A stretch of 15,741 nt of DNA, taken from NCBI GenBank assembly GCA_027858635.1, contig JAQICG010000108.1:1-15741 (forward strand). Reading direction: 5' to 3'. Source of the DNA: Gammaproteobacteria bacterium. GTDB lineage: Bacteria; Pseudomonadota; Gammaproteobacteria; SZUA-229. The position numbers were made by a program, and so were the translations under genes. How positions within the stretch are numbered: position 1 is the first letter of the stretch; the number at the start of each line of letters is the position of its first letter. The notes under the pieces were generated by a model. That model did not search any database. It had not been told where the DNA came from and saw only the letters and a list, made by a program, of their open reading frames with translations. Shown piece after piece: positions 14,682 to 15,741 of this stretch.

Positions 14682-15380
14682 ATGAATACAGAACAGCAAA
14701 CAATCATTAAAAACGGCCTGTGGACCAACAACGTGGCGCTCGTGCAGCTGCTGGGCCTGTGCCCTCTACTGGCAGTTACCTCGACCTTCATCAACGGTCT
14801 GGGTCTTGGCATAGCGACATTAATCACCCTGGTACTGTCGAACACTTTTGTCTCTATCATCCGCCACTGGACGCGCCCCGAAGTTCGCATCCCCATCTTC
14901 ATCCTCATCATCGCCTCCATCGTCACCGCTATAGAACTGGCGATGAACGCCTGGTTTTACGAGCTGTTTCTGATTCTGGGCATTTTTATCCCGCTCATCG
15001 TCACCAACTGCTCAATACTTGCGCGTGCCGAGTCCTTTGCCTCCAGAAACCCTGTGTTCGATTCCGCCCTCGATGGTTTTATGATGGGCATGGGCTTTCT
15101 GCTGGTACTAGTGCTGCTGGGCGGGCTGCGCGAAATCATCGGCCATGGCACACTTTTTTCCAATGCCCACCTGATGTTCGGCCCCGCCGCCAATGACTTT
15201 GAATTAAGCCTCCTCGGCGATGACTACCCCGGTTTTCTGATTGCCATATTGCCACCCGGTGCGTTCATCGGTCTGGGACTGTTAATCGCAGGCAAAAACA
15301 GCATCGAGCGCTATAGAAGCAAAAAAGTCGTTCTGGTCAGTGCACCGAGCAAACCGGCTGAAGCATCGGCAGCATCATAA
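14682..15380 (+). CDS. rsxE: RsxE/RnfE, membrane subunit paired with RsxA
   Basis: 232 residues with about six membrane helices; homologous to RsxA and NqrD/E. Key segments are NGLWTNNVALVQLLGLCPLLAV, RIPIFILIIASIVTAIEL, IPLIVTNCSILARAESFA and LGGLREIIGHGT. The Cys residues in GLCP and TNC are the family's cluster ligands. Start ATG 14682 gives the normal N-terminus. A short Ala/Ser/Lys tail ends the protein. It is followed 11 bp later by nth, the usual gammaproteobacterial order. Confidence 0.95.
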   Translation: MNTEQQTIIKNGLWTNNVALVQLLGLCPLLAVTSTFINGLGLGIATLITLVLSNTFVSIIRHWTRPEVRIPIFILIIASIVTAIELAMNAWFYELFLILGIFIPLIVTNCSILARAESFASRNPVFDSALDGFMMGMGFLLVLVLLGGLREIIGHGTLFSNAHLMFGPAANDFELSLLGDDYPGFLIAILPPGAFIGLGLLIAGKNSIERYRSKKVVLVSAPSKPAEASAAS

Positions 15381-15391
15381 ACAGGTTTGGA

Positions 15392-15741
15392 ATGAATGCA
15401 CAGAAACGTTTTGAGATCTTTTCTCGACTCAAAGATAATAACCCCAATCCGACCACCGAGCTCAACTATTCAAACCCGTTTGAATTGCTGATAGCGGTAA
15501 TCCTTTCCGCGCAGGCTACCGATGTCGGCGTTAACAAGGCCACTGCCAAACTCTTCCCTGTCGCCAACACCCCCGCCGCCATTGCGCAGCTGGGTGAAAA
15601 AGGACTGAAGGAATATATTCGCACCATTGGCCTGTTTAACACCAAGGGCGCGAACATCATCAAAACCTGCCGGATCCTGCTGACCGACTACGACAGTCAG
15701 GTGCCGCAACTACAGCAGCAACTGGAATCGCTGCCCGGCGT
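15392..15741 (+). CDS. nth: Endonuclease III, N-terminal part (runs off the window)
   Basis: 116 codons are visible. Endonuclease III is a bifunctional DNA glycosylase/AP lyase that removes oxidised pyrimidines. NPFELLIAVILSAQATDVGVNKATAKL, then FPVANTPAAIAQLGEKG and IIKTCRILL match E. coli Nth closely. The window ends at LPGV, just at the start of the helix-hairpin-helix; the catalytic Lys (K120 in E. coli), Asp138 and the C-terminal [4Fe-4S] loop lie outside. It is the last gene of the rsx cluster, 11 bp after rsxE, and probably co-transcribed. Confidence 0.95.
   Translation, partial: MNAQKRFEIFSRLKDNNPNPTTELNYSNPFELLIAVILSAQATDVGVNKATAKLFPVANTPAAIAQLGEKGLKEYIRTIGLFNTKGANIIKTCRILLTDYDSQVPQLQQQLESLPG

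Overview
The window reads as the chromosome of a gammaproteobacterium of moderate to high GC. The proteins resemble those of Gammaproteobacteria throughout. The right-hand block, rsxA-B-C-D-G-E followed by nth, and the divergent apbC/metG pair are arrangements typical of that class. I cannot name a genus; a sulfur-oxidiser-like or other free-living, c-di-GMP-signalling gammaproteobacterium would fit.

Layout. (1) Positions 1-2848: the 3' end of a Wadjet-type (JetABCD) anti-plasmid defence operon. It holds most of the head-proximal part of the SMC-like ATPase JetC and the complete TOPRIM nuclease JetD; jetA and jetB should lie upstream, outside the window. (2) Positions 2821-2997: a decayed remnant of a REP-associated tyrosine transposase (RAYT, IS200-like Y1 family). 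It runs into the last codons of jetD, so the final eight JetD residues are encoded by transposase DNA in another frame. (3) Positions 3034-3611: an AT-rich, probably transferred ParD-like/ParE-like toxin-antitoxin pair with candidate operator dyads, followed by short repeats and a strong bidirectional terminator. (4) Positions 3823-7121: core genes, apbC (mrp) on the minus strand and metG diverging on the plus strand. metG carries an in-frame TAA at codon 28, directly after its HLGH motif. (5) Positions 7254-9820: two c-di-GMP genes facing tail to tail. The first is a REC-REC-GGDEF regulator split by an in-frame TAA between the second REC and GGDEF domains; the second is an intact GAF/DUF484-like-GGDEF diguanylate cyclase on the minus strand. 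(6) Positions 9934-15741: the Rnf/Rsx electron-transport operon rsxABCDGE and the start of nth, apparently driven from an extended -10 promoter placed so close to rsxA that its mRNA should be leaderless.

How the parts work together. JetC and JetD belong to a loop-extruding complex that recognises and cuts small circular DNA. The neighbouring toxin-antitoxin pair and transposase remnant mark this end as a defence or accessory island abutting the core genome. The Rsx complex moves electrons between NADH and ferredoxin or other low-potential acceptors, coupled to ion movement, and in enterics resets SoxR; nth (DNA repair) is its usual last neighbour.

The most notable observations are the two single-codon TAA interruptions in otherwise clean genes (metG and the REC-REC-GGDEF regulator), the jetD/transposase junction, and the leaderless rsxA arrangement. 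I found no wholly unknown multi-gene system; the defence system present matches the described Wadjet family.
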